From the NCBI GenBank assembly GCA_950295325.1, contig OX485804.1:51758429-51822428 (forward strand): a stretch of 64,000 nt of DNA. The letters run 5' to 3'. The position numbers and the translations under genes are program-made. Below are positions 26,901 through 37,386 of this stretch, one piece after another. The DNA is from Polytrichum commune. Lineage: Eukaryota; Streptophyta; Polytrichopsida; Polytrichales; Polytrichaceae. The number at the start of each line of letters is the position of its first letter. Positions within the stretch are counted from its first letter, which is position 1. The notes under the pieces were generated by a model. It ran no database searches. It was not told the origin of the DNA and worked only from the letters and a program-made list of their open reading frames with translations.

Positions 26901-29900
26901 TTCCACTGGTTTTTTGCCACTCTGAGATAGACTTTAGATATCCAAATTTACCCTCCTAGTAGTCAAGAACCACTTGTAAGGACCAATGCTCCTTGTAGTA
27001 ATATGGGTATATAATGTTTATCAACTCAAAGTTTTTGATATTAGAAGTTCATTTAAAAATTAGAGTGTTTCTATTGAAAAGAAATTAATGTACATTCAAA
27101 AGTTTTCCAATCTAGGGGGGAGGTAGCATATGATAAGGACATGACATGTGTGACTAGAGTTGCACATTGCTTTCATGCATGATGGTGCATACTATGAGCC
27201 ACACTCTCATGCTAACAATTAATGTCCATGATAATTCACACTTTTACATTTGCCCACACTATTTACCATATTCATAACTTTCCACATTAACACTTGTTTG
27301 ACTCAGTGTAATCTTCTTTATTGGGTCTCTACAATCACGGTTGATGTTTGCTCACAACCTAGAAATCTGCTAGCCAACTAAAATCCATACCAAGTTGTCA
27401 TGTTGGAAAAATTATATAGCTAATTTTCATTGCTTTTGTGAAGCAATCGAGCAAAGAAGTTATGGAGGGATAAAGCGAATATTTGGCAAAGACTCACTGA
27501 CAAGCCCATGCAGTTGCAAATTAAACTTGAGAAGCAACGTAATGCGGTACTCCAGCTTCCCTACCAACATGTCAGATTAAATGTTGTAAACAAGGCTAAA
27601 ATCAATTCATAAGGTATGTGGGTGGTATTCAATTTTATTCTTCTTCAAAATTGGACATCTATATTTGACTGGCGTGTGGTTAGGTGAGGATTATAGAAAC
27701 CAACACCATAAAAACATATGTTCACAAGAGATTGGACTGAAACTGCATATTTTATTAACTACTCCACACTCCATAAAGAACATGTTTGGGAAGACCCATG
27801 TTTTTAGTTGGGAAACCAACAAACATGCACTTTCGAACACCATACTTAGGAAAGGTCCCATTTCCAACTCATTTTTATTGTAAATTCAATCAGTGGAAGT
27901 TGGAGAACATTATAAAAATCAAACTGAATAACACCCACATACCTTAATGAATATGCATAAGATTACTCAACGCCTTCATGGTGTTTTGTGGGCCATGGCT
28001 GAGATTCCAGAATATTTCGTTAGTTTCACTATGAATTCACAAAATATTCCAAAATCTCAGCCACGGCGCACAAAACACCATGAAGGCGCTGAGTAATGTG
28101 AATGCGCATGTTGTGCTGCTTCAAAATCCTAGTGAATCATGCTCTCTTGTAATCAATGGAAATCGATCATTTTCTTCATGCCTTGAAGCTCCTAATCTTT
28201 TGACCGTATCATGCATGCTTTCCTCTACCTGTGATGTGCATGTAGGGATCTCAATTGTCAGATTTGAGGTTTTGAACATGTTTTGAATGCGTATAGATGG
28301 CTGAAGCTGAGCTAGTGGAGTGCACTTTCAAACCTCAAATCAATCACCACCTTGTTGGACTAGGTGATGACCACATTGGTCTCTCCCGTTTTGAGCAACT
28401 GTTTTTAGATGCTGCAAGCCGCCGGCGACGTCAAGCGGAATACTCGCAATGGTTTCCTCAAGGGTGAGCTCTATAAAACATACTAAGGTAGACGTGCTTT
28501 AGATGGATACTTCTCTTTCTGCACCACTTCTCATAGAATATGAAAGACAGAAGATGATTAGCAGATCTAAATTATGCATGTAGTCATTTGCCTCATCATT
28601 TTCGGAGTTCATGTGAGTATCTTATTCATTAACATACTGAAGATTGTCGTGCTCATTAAGTGGTCATATAGGTCCCCTCTATTCATGTTGACTTGAGTCT
28701 AGAAAAGTTCGCATAGTTTGAGCATATAATCCAACTTCTTTTGAGCACATGTCTTTTGTAGTGTCGATTTCTAGATCCACACCTAATCACTTATCACTCA
28801 AATATAGATGTCTGAATTATTGTTGCAATCGATTTAGGTACGTCTACCTCAAGTGCCACTCCTAAGTGAACCACGGTTTCACACATAATAGGACTTGTTT
28901 ATTGTTCAAATTTTAGTTATAAAGCTCATTTGATTGAAGAGTTAATATCCAAGACTTTGAATTTGTTTGGTGGGATTCAATTGGGATGAATCAACCGCAA
29001 GTTCTTTTAGGGGGCATGTATTTACTGTACCTCCTCATATGCATGCCACGAATCCCAAGCATCCCAAGCATTTATAAAACCTTGCTTACGTGTACAAAAA
29101 TGAAAGGCGGAGATCAATTTATTACTTCAATACAAAATGTGGTAATGAACGTTCTAGGAGCGTCGGTGGTTTTGAGTTATCACAAAAACAACAAAGTATG
29201 TCATATAATTTGCTATCACAATGTGATTGGAAATGAAGAACACTTTGTGTTGGAATGCCCCTCGAATACCGGTCCCCCTTTACAAGTCCATTAGAGAGAG
29301 TTTTGCTTCCATGTTTCTATGGAGAATTAGCACTTTTGACTCCACCTTGATGTAGGTCTAATCCCGCAAGTTTTTTGGCTTCAAAGACTTTGATATTTAT
29401 TACATTTTACAGTGGTGATGATATGTCAAGCCTTTGCATGCAATTAAAGATTGATAGCCTAAATAAAGGTTTGCTTCCTTATTTCAAAATAGCCCTCAAG
29501 TCTCTCTACCAACTTATCACCATGTTCATATTATCTATTATCTCCCATAGGCCACTACATTCCATTACTTTAGATTAGCCTTTGTGACATCACACCGATA
29601 TACTTATAGTCCCACAAGCCTTTTGGCTTTCTCGACTTTAACATCATTTCATTTCAGAGTGTTGAAGAATGATATTGCCAAGCATATATATATCTACAAA
29701 CGATGAATTACTCTTAACCTAAATTTGGATGCTTGTGGGTGCAGAATAACATTTAGGCCAACTATCAATAAACATGTCGGGACTAATAACATGGACATAG
29801 ATACTACGAGACCAGTTCATGAGAGGTTATTGCAATATGCAATTAAATTGAATGAGAAGAAGCAATTGTTGTGTGAGAGTGGTCAAATCCCCATTGATCG

Positions 29901-32900
29901 TAACACCGGTCAAAAGCTATTCACACCCTTAACAGGGCGTCGGCCACAATCCGATGTAAGTTTTTTTGCTTCCTCAAAAATTGAATGGTACAAGTGAGTG
30001 CACCTATTGTGGACACAGTGAGCATTTTGGGATATAATATAGATAGATAGATAGATAAATAGATAAATAGATAGATAGATAGATAGATAGATAGATGGGT
30101 TTGATATAGAATTACATAAGCACATTGGCAAATCCAAATGAGTGTGAATTGAGGTTGTTGTATGTGTGATCCAGAGCCCTACATTGGGTGCCCATACCCA
30201 TGCCCATGCCCATACCCACCCATGCCCATGGGTTTTGGGTGGGCATGGGTGCAATATTATTGTTCATGGGTGGGCATGGGTGGGCATGGCTGCGATATTA
30301 TTGTTCATGGGTGGGCATGGATTTGATATTATAATGGGTGGGCATGGGTGGGGCACAATTACACAATCATACAAGACACATTACCCAATTACACAATACA
30401 CATTACACAATTTTTGAATACATGGGCGCAATTTGAATAGCATGGGTGGGCATGGGTGGGCATGGGTGCGCACATGTCATGCTATGGGTGGGCATGGGTG
30501 GGCATAGGTCACTGCTGATGGGCATGGTCTGGGTATGGGTGCAATTAAAAAGGAAAATGTTGGGCTCTGGTGTGATCCATGTGAATATCGTATGAATTTT
30601 TGAAGTGGAACTCATAGCTAGGTTTTTTGTTTGTCTTTCATGTATGTACATTTTAGGCTTTGATATGCATGTGTAACTTAGAAGTCATTATAGATCATTG
30701 TCCACAAAAGGTGGATGATGTGGACAATGGTCTATAAGGATGACAAAATGCATAGGTTCATATCCAAAAAGAAATCATTATAAGCAAGCCATGCATTCCA
30801 CTTCAAGAATTCATTCTATATTCATGAAACATGAAACATGAAATGACAACCTTTGTGATTCACAATCACTGGCCGAGTGAAATAATATGCATTTCAATCC
30901 TTATTGAATGGATTTATTCTTGACTCATGCTGTATACATCAGCTTACACTGGGACATATGGATGTTGTGACGGGGCTTCTACTCAAAGTACAATGGTCCT
31001 GAAGCTACAAACTCTATTTGTTGCAGAGGAATAGGATTTTGCCGATCGGGGAATTTTTATATAAGATGAGAGAAACTCTCGAAAGCAAAAAAGAAGCACT
31101 GGTGGAAAGGGAAAGGCAAGTTCAAAGAGCGCAAGCCAAATGCCATTATGTCGGTGCCACATCTCAAAAAATACTGGAGCGTCTAAGACAACGTGGTTTC
31201 AAGCAAGTCTTTGATGCTCTAGATGATAACAAGGTGAAGCGGGGTCCTAACCTTGATGTTTATCAGGATGCATGCTTTGCAGGGAAGGAAAATTGTCATT
31301 TTCGCTACATGGGAAGAAAACAGTTTGTTAGGGTTACGATCCCACGCAAGTTTAAGACACCACCCAAATCTCATGCTTTAACTAGTATAGCCGAGGCTAT
31401 GACCGCTCCTCTCAAATTGTATGTACCATATATCTGCGCTGATGATGTTGGTAGCGTTGATGAAATCCACGACAACTTCGTCTCCATTTTCCTCACACTG
31501 TGATGTCTTGTAGTTGAACAAATTTGGATTGGGAGTCTAACAAATGTGGGCCACTCCTGTTAGGATACCACCAATCACATATGACATTGACTTTTACATC
31601 ATTCACTAAGGTATGTCGGTGTCATTCAGTTTGTTTTTCATGTTCTCCAACTTCTACTGATTAATAGATCTTGATAACGAAACTTGTATGCCATTAGCAA
31701 ATCTATGATGAAGCATCAGCAGAGATTGGATCGAAAATCAGATCTCCTCTGGTTTAGTTATAGTTACCGGAAGTGCATGTTTGTTGGTTCCTTTACTCAA
31801 TGCAGAGATCTTCCCAAGTGTTTTCATTATTTAGTGTATTTCGTAGTCATAAAATTTGAAGATGTAGTCCAATTTCTTTTGAACATGAGTCTTCATGATG
31901 TTTGTTCTTTGATCCTCACCTAACCACACACCAATCAACTATAGGTGTATTCGATAAAGAAATGTAACTGAAAAACACCTGCATACCTTAGCCTATCTTT
32001 CAACATGATGCACTACATGGATCACGTGGCCTTACCACTACACTGATAATGGCAATTAGTGTGGGTCTTACTGTTGAGCGAATTTGCACGTAGATTTATA
32101 CCATGTAGATGGAAGAGAACCAATGGATTGGGAGTCTAACAAATGCGGGGAATTACTTTCAAGATGCTACTGGTTCCATATTAAAGCCCGTGTTGTTGAA
32201 TATTGCTCTTGTCATGGCACTGATCTTTTTATGATTTTTCTTCTGAATGCTAGGATGGATCTGTGGAGTTAGCTACAGCTGATTTAAGCAGAGTAAGCGA
32301 CGATGTTGCAAACGACATCCTTGAAATCATCAAGAAGGGCAAAGGAGAAGGGAGAATCTCGTTGAATCAATTTGAGCGTCTCATGCATGAAATTGAGGTA
32401 AATTACTAACTTATATCATACTCCGTAAGGTGCTTCATAGTTCATCTTTTTCTGATGCCAAACCATGATTTCCATGTGCAATTTGGGTAGGTTTCAAGCA
32501 ATGTAAGACTGCCACGTGGTAGAACTTGAAGAATAATTATGAACTAAAAAGCTGAAGCATGAAGCACTCTCCTGTATACCTCCCGCATGCTGATGACACT
32601 AAAGATTCAAGGTTTTCATTAAGGTTGCTGATGATTTTGGCGAGCAACATACATGTTTACATATTAATGACTGTACGGTATGAATTACTACTGATGTTCC
32701 TGCTTATTCCTTGGAATCAATCATTTCCCAGGAGCAAATGCATAAAGGCATTCAAGTGAATCTTATGCTCAAGCACCAGAGTCATGAAGGGGACACAAAT
32801 CTTACATTTCACTGCAAGATGAATCCGTTCTCTCAAAACCTTGCAAAGAGGAGGCGAGAATACTCGTAAGGTTTAGATGCTTATTAGATCATTTCTTAAA

Positions 32901-35129
32901 TGTACTTAATATTTATTTAGCTGGCAAAACAAAGTCTGCGTGTTCTCAAACCACACCGATTTGTCCAATTCGTGCATATGGAAGATTAATGTTCTGAAAA
33001 AAATAGAATGGCTTGTTCTAGAATTTCTAGAGATGCGCAATTTAGTGGCTTTTCTTACAATTTCAAGGACAGTGGGGCCTTGATGTTGAGGTTTCCATGG
33101 AAAATTTGGAACTTCTGAAAGATGTGGAACCCATTGTCAAGAAAAACAGGTATTGATTTGGTACTTCTACCTTAGTTTTAAGTGAATAATCCTTGAGGAT
33201 AGACGGTGCTCTGGTAGGGACAGGATTCTTTAGACGGGCTGAGTTTTACCACATTTTTTTTGGAGGTAAGCTATGTGGCCCTATTAAGGACAAGAGCAAG
33301 GCAGTTGAATGTTTCAATTGAAGATATTCAACTACTGTAAACACTTCCAACCCAACAGAATTTTTTTGACTGCTGGATCGGATAGGGAATTGAGTCATTG
33401 GGTTAGCAATATTGAAATCATGAGAGTTGTCATTTGAGGTTTCAAAATCAGAGTACACATGCAGAAGTTATGTAAAGTTGAAGTGGGGATTCACTTTGCC
33501 TTTTAAATGATCACATAAACCCCACACAATAAGTTGTCTCCCAATTGTGTCACCCTATTGAACTCAGAATGGTTGATTATATCTTGAGCACGTGGTCCAA
33601 TCTCATCATAACACGTGTCATTATAGTGTCCTTTCATCATCACAAGTTTTGCCATATACCATTGAAATATAGGTGTTTGATTTAATAACATAGGCCACAT
33701 AAGGCCCACACACCTTAGTGTGTTGACCAAAATTTAAAATGATTGAACGTTGGAGGTGATTGAAAGCACTTAATTAATTGCAGGTCACACCCCGAATGGT
33801 ACCAGATCATAATAGCAGAGATGGAAAAAAAGAGGACAAAGTTAGAAGGCATGCGGCAAGACAAAAATAGCATGGAGATGCTTGAATGCACATTTCGTCC
33901 ACACTTGCCTAGCAGACATAGCAAGAAGAAGGTAATATACCCAATTTCCACAAAAACTACAACTTCATCACTTCAATGATATTTATATATCATGGACAAC
34001 AAAACGTTCCCATATTTGTGCTTTGAATGACCTTTCATTGTCAATTATGGAGAGCTAAAAGTGTCAAGTAGCATGGCCACTCAATTAAATGCAAGCCCAA
34101 TTAATCAACGGACAGATGACTAAGTACACTATTGGTCATCAAACTCTTTCTTCCTCCTTGCAGGGTTGCCCTATAGATAGAAATGCCCAGTGGGCTCTTG
34201 AGAGTGCTTCTTCAAGGGCAATAATAGAGAAAGAGCTAAAGGAGGTGCATGGTTTTTATTTCCAAGATGAGCGACCACCTGGTATTTTACTATCACCACG
34301 CCTTGCATGTGTGATGACCAACATTTCATTTTTTACCCTTTTTGGTTGGTGAGGGGTCAATGTTTTTTTGACATGGCCCTAAATAGAGGTGAAATGACAA
34401 ACAAGGGAGCTAGATTCTAAGTAACAAAATCATCCATAGAAGAAGAAAAAGAATTAGTCATTTAATAGGAAAACAAATTATTATGATCACGACAACAAGT
34501 TTTGGCCATACCATCTACTATAACACATCCACAAGTGTGGTCGGCTATCACAAAACCCAGTTTGCTAACAAAAGCTGAATACAATCGCCAGTGATAGGCA
34601 ACCAAACAACAAATACCAAACCAAAACATTGATACCCGGAGTGATTGCTTAGGACAAGATTTCTCCTACTAGTATATATCCATGTTTAATACAATCACAT
34701 TGTTTACCCAAGAAAATTTATTGCATTGCGTAATTTCAAATAGTGAGTGACACTGAATACCATAAATGGAGTAATATAAACTTCATTGTTTACTCCATTT
34801 ATGCGGGCCTCCTTAGGGAGCCGGTTTGTATAGATTATCTATAACTTTTCTTTGATTGGCATGCAGTTTTGTCGAATGGACCTGCAAGTCATGCGGTTTT
34901 GTTAGACTCTCAATCTCGGGTTGGCGGAAGCCCTCTTGGGATGCTCGACTCCTTGAAGCTCATGGTGTCACCCCAACCTCCACATTCGGCCCCGGCAACA
35001 CAAAGAGCTTGTATGAACCAAGCTCAAGGTGGGGTGTCTATCAATCCAAACAATTATTCTCCCGAGTCCGACTTGCCTCATCCTAATGGTGACAAATCAA
35101 AGTTGTTCTATGGGGTGATGGGTGTTTAG
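20968..35129 (+). CDS. Large multi-exon gene, EF-hand and TF-x-P motif protein (cilium-type, inferred)
   Basis: I joined exons by splice consensus and phase: 20968-21066, 22058-22329, 23887-24271, 25394-25519, 26123-26365, 28297-28463, 29745-29955, 31027-31233, 32254-32397, 32732-32865, (32921-32933), 33073-33149, 33784-33931, 34164-34281, 34867-35129. About 868 residues. Residues 78-120 form an acidic domain (AITVEIEDG...EGDSAEAVATKFCRDHNL). TF-x-P motifs recur (CTFKPQIN near 384, ITFRPTIN near 432, CTFRPHLP near 728), each in basic helical stretches (SRRRRQAEYSQW, AKRRREYS). DDNKDGSVE spans the exon 8-9 junction as an EF-hand-like loop lacking the usual Glu at position 12. Such architecture is common in flagellar proteins of algae and protists. 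No flowering-plant match comes to mind. The acceptor of exon 3 and the 13-nt exon are the weakest points. Function unknown. Confidence 0.75.
22006..22050 (+). repeat. (TTTC)n/(TATC)n microsatellite at a splice acceptor
   Basis: Pyrimidine-rich tetranucleotide repeat directly before TTTGAAG, the acceptor of exon 2 of the gene at 20968-35129. It supplies the polypyrimidine tract for that acceptor. Confidence 0.75.
23529..23617. repeat. Foldback hairpin, 42-bp arms, 5-bp loop
   Basis: Arms 23529-23570 and 23576-23617 are reverse complements with five mismatches. Both outer ends read ATAACAATGT inward, and the arms meet at CATAGTATT. It lies in intron 2 of the plus-strand gene. It could be a tiny foldback transposon or a small-RNA precursor; sequence alone cannot decide. 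Confidence 0.85.
27612..27944. mobile_element. Mariner-like MITE, 333 bp
   Basis: Terminal inverted repeats AGGTATGTGGGTG-TATTCA at both ends, flanked by TA on each side (27610-27611 and 27945-27946), as expected for a Tc1/mariner-type insertion. Non-coding. Its right part, read in reverse, matches the left part of the element at 31609-31988 (CATTCAGTTT, GTTCTCCAACTTC-ACTGATT), so the two are one family in opposite orientation. Intronic. Confidence 0.8.
27962..28096. repeat. Foldback hairpin, 59-bp arms
   Basis: Arms 27962-28020 and 28038-28096 are reverse complements with about seven mismatches, separated by a 17-nt loop. Conserved blocks include CGCCTTCATGGTGTTTTGTG and TGGCTGAGATT. It starts 18 bp after the MITE at 27612-27944 and lies in the intron before exon 6. 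The long stem with few mismatches fits a young small-RNA hairpin gene or a foldback element. Confidence 0.9.
28486..28849. mobile_element. Mariner-like MITE, decayed copy
   Basis: Inverted ends AGGTAGACGT; TA before the left end and CA after the right end, so the target site has probably mutated. The interior shares TAGTTTGAGCA-ATAATCCAA-TTCTTTTGA and GATCCACACCTAA blocks with 19170-19310 and 31850-31950. Confidence 0.6.
30039..30096. repeat. (GATA)n microsatellite
   Basis: About 14 GATA/AATA units in the intron between exons 7 and 8 of the plus-strand gene. Confidence 0.9.
30172..30569. mobile_element. hAT-type MITE filled with a CATGGGTGGG minisatellite
   Basis: Perfect 8-bp target duplication GTGTGATC (30164-30171 and 30570-30577), terminal inverted repeats CAGAGCCC-ACATT. 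Eight-base duplications and CAGAG-type ends fit hAT elements. The 398-bp interior is dominated by GGGTGGGCATG-like units on both strands, in several short blocks separated by ATATTATTGTT and ATTACACAAT spacers. No transposase. Intronic, non-coding; open frames across it come from the repeat. Confidence 0.9.
31609..31988. mobile_element. Mariner-like MITE, 380 bp
   Basis: Ends AGGTATGTCGGTG and CACCTGCATACCT, flanked by TA at 31607-31608 and 31989-31990. Same family as 27612-27944, opposite orientation. It lies between exons 8 and 9 of the plus-strand gene. Confidence 0.75.
33500..33715. repeat. Diverged relative of the MITE family
   Basis: Shares TGAACTCAGAATGGTTGAT-ATA, TTGAGCACGTGGTCCAATCTC and ATATAGGTGT blocks with 17960-18150 and 19170-19310. 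Ends are not defined. Intronic. Confidence 0.5.
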
Positions 35130-36262
35130 TGGAATTCATGGTGTTAACGTGGTGAATACTTGATGTGGGTCAATCTCGATATTTATGATCAAATCTTCAA
35201 ACTCGAAACTAGGCAATTTTTCTTTTATGTCACATGTTGAATGATGGTCACAAAGTCTCTCATTGCAACCTCTTTATTTTGTGCGTGAGCCTGAGCACAA
35301 TTAAGCTCAAAGTTAACCCCTTCAACAATTCTAGGTGCACCATGGTATTGGTTGATCCTAATGATGACAAGTTCTAGTTGTTTTTTGGAGTGATGGGTGT
35401 TTAATGGAATTTATGATCTTGACGCGGCAATCATGTTGGTCATTCAATATTCATCATGAAATCTTGAATTCAAACAGGAAAAAAACTAATCCCTTGCCTT
35501 TAACTTTCCACAATGACCAAATACACATTTTGTCTGTGTTTCAGGAGCATAGTACCTAGTCAAGCGACAATGCCAATGATGTTCTTGAAACATGGATGAA
35601 TTATTTTTATGTTGAATAAAGCTTCAAGCCAATGGCCTAATGGACGGTTGATTTGCAAGTGGTTGGGGGTTCCAAATTCCAACCAACTCTAACATGCTAA
35701 ACCAATGGTTGCAAATTATAATCAATCAACCATAATGGGTTACCTTGAGGTGGACTACTTATGGGTAGAGTTAAAGGTTCAAAAGTAGAGATTAATGATG
35801 GACATATATGTGTTGTATGGATAACAACGTTCAACCCAGGTTTCAATAAGGGTATGTGTGCAGGTATTCAACACTGGACCCGGATTGGATTTGATCCTTC
35901 AAATCTTTTAACATTTGATACTCACTTGGTAGTCACACATATACCATCGCAAAATTTTGTGTATCACTTTAGTATACCCTCAAGGAATTTTTATGAATAT
36001 TTATGATATCATGCCCCTTACCCATTGGTATATGAGAAAAACAATACCTCGTCTTTGGTGTGTTGAGCTCCAGAAAATGGTAATTCATCCCCCAGAGTTC
36101 TTAAAGACAACTTAGATGGAGTATTCTTGAGGTAGGTGAACTTTATACGACGAATTTTGTTCATGTTTCACTTCACTATGTGATTGTGTCAAGAGGTTGC
36201 AACCACAATGTGCATGATTTGGGCGAACCAACCCATACACTCGTTTCTTGTTGGATGCCTAA
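35130..36262. other. Intergenic, no gene seen
   Basis: Two blocks near 35085-35210 and 35355-35480 resemble each other (CCTAATG-TGACAA, GGAGTGATGGGTGTTTA-TGGAATT), a small duplication that begins in the last coding exon of the upstream gene. Otherwise nothing assignable. Confidence 0.5.
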
Positions 36263-37386
36263 GGGGCAATTTACACTATGGACCATGAAGTTGGACCAGG
36301 GCTCTGCAAGGTAGCTGATTGGCTGTTGAAGTTCTCCCGGGACAACTTCGGTTTACACTAAGGAAAAAATGGCAGAGGGACCATGGAGGGCGAGGTCCCC
36401 AAAATATAAATTTTAAGGCCTAATAAATGCACTGACATGGTCCAACGGGTTTTGCATTGAGAGAGGCAAGAGAGGTGGTCTTGTAGGAAAAGGCAAGGGC
36501 CCATGTCAAAGAAATACTATTTCAATAGATTTTTATTGAATCTACCTTTCAAGCGCCTTAATTATACCATAGCCCATGAGACATACCAACACTACCTTGC
36601 CCTACCCCTTAAACCGGCTCACACGTGTTTCACCAAACAACGCGGGACATCTGGAACTCAAGAATTCAAGTGCATATTTGTTTTTTTGGTCTACCAAATG
36701 TAATGTTTGGAATTTTGGGGCTTATAATATACCGTTGGAAAGGTCTTGAAAATACCTTTCCAACGGTATATTACACACCCCAATATTATTACAAAATGCA
36801 GTTGCAAAACAAAAAAGAAAAATATGTAGTGGTTTAGTGATTGTAGATCAGGGTAGTCAAAAGAAGTGCAATGGGAAATCTTCTAACATTAATTATCAAA
36901 GAATTGAAAATTAGTGTTGAGCAAGGTAGGGTGGTAACAACATTAAATATAATCAAACACTAAATATCCTATGTAGTGTAGTGACAACACAAGGTACATG
37001 TCACATGTAAATTACATTGAGCATGTACAAATTAAATTGCTCATTTTATTTTATTTAAAAAAAATTGTTGTGAGAAGATTTGCAAGCCACATCTTTGACA
37101 CATTTAACAAGAAGTGAAGCCCAAGAGAAGACAAGGAATGATCAAACTTAATTTTTTTTCAAAATTGCCCTTTTTGGGCATGTATTAAAAAAATCAGCAC
37201 CTCCACTTTTTGATGCATGGTCATTCTTCATGGTCCACATTCGGTTTACACCTAGTGAAGGGCCCATGAACCATGAAAACTAATATTTTAGTAACTCGGA
37301 CCATGGAAGTCGTCCCATGAAGTCGTCCCACGCAAAATAGGCCTCGTACGTGGGACGACTTCATGGTCCATAGTGTAAACCGCCCC
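36263..37386. mobile_element. PIF/Harbinger-like non-autonomous element, 1124 bp
   Basis: Terminal inverted repeats GGGGC-TTTACACTATGG, continuing ACCATGAAGT inward, flanked by TAA on both sides (36260-36262 and 37387-37389). A three-base TAA duplication with GGG-starting ends fits the PIF/Harbinger group. The interior has no transposase. It contains a perfect 20-bp inverted repeat at 36725-36773, a fragment like the 15347 MITE near 36965, and repeated CATGAAGTCGTCCCA blocks beside the right end. Confidence 0.85.
36725..36773. repeat. Perfect 20-bp inverted repeat with 9-bp loop
   Basis: TAATATACCGTTGGAAAGGT is followed after nine bases by its exact reverse complement. Lies inside the Harbinger-like element. 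Confidence 0.9.

Noticed and set aside
30166-30417. Frame encoding Met-Gly-Gly-His-rich peptide
   Set aside because: Translation of the CATGGGTGGG minisatellite inside a MITE.
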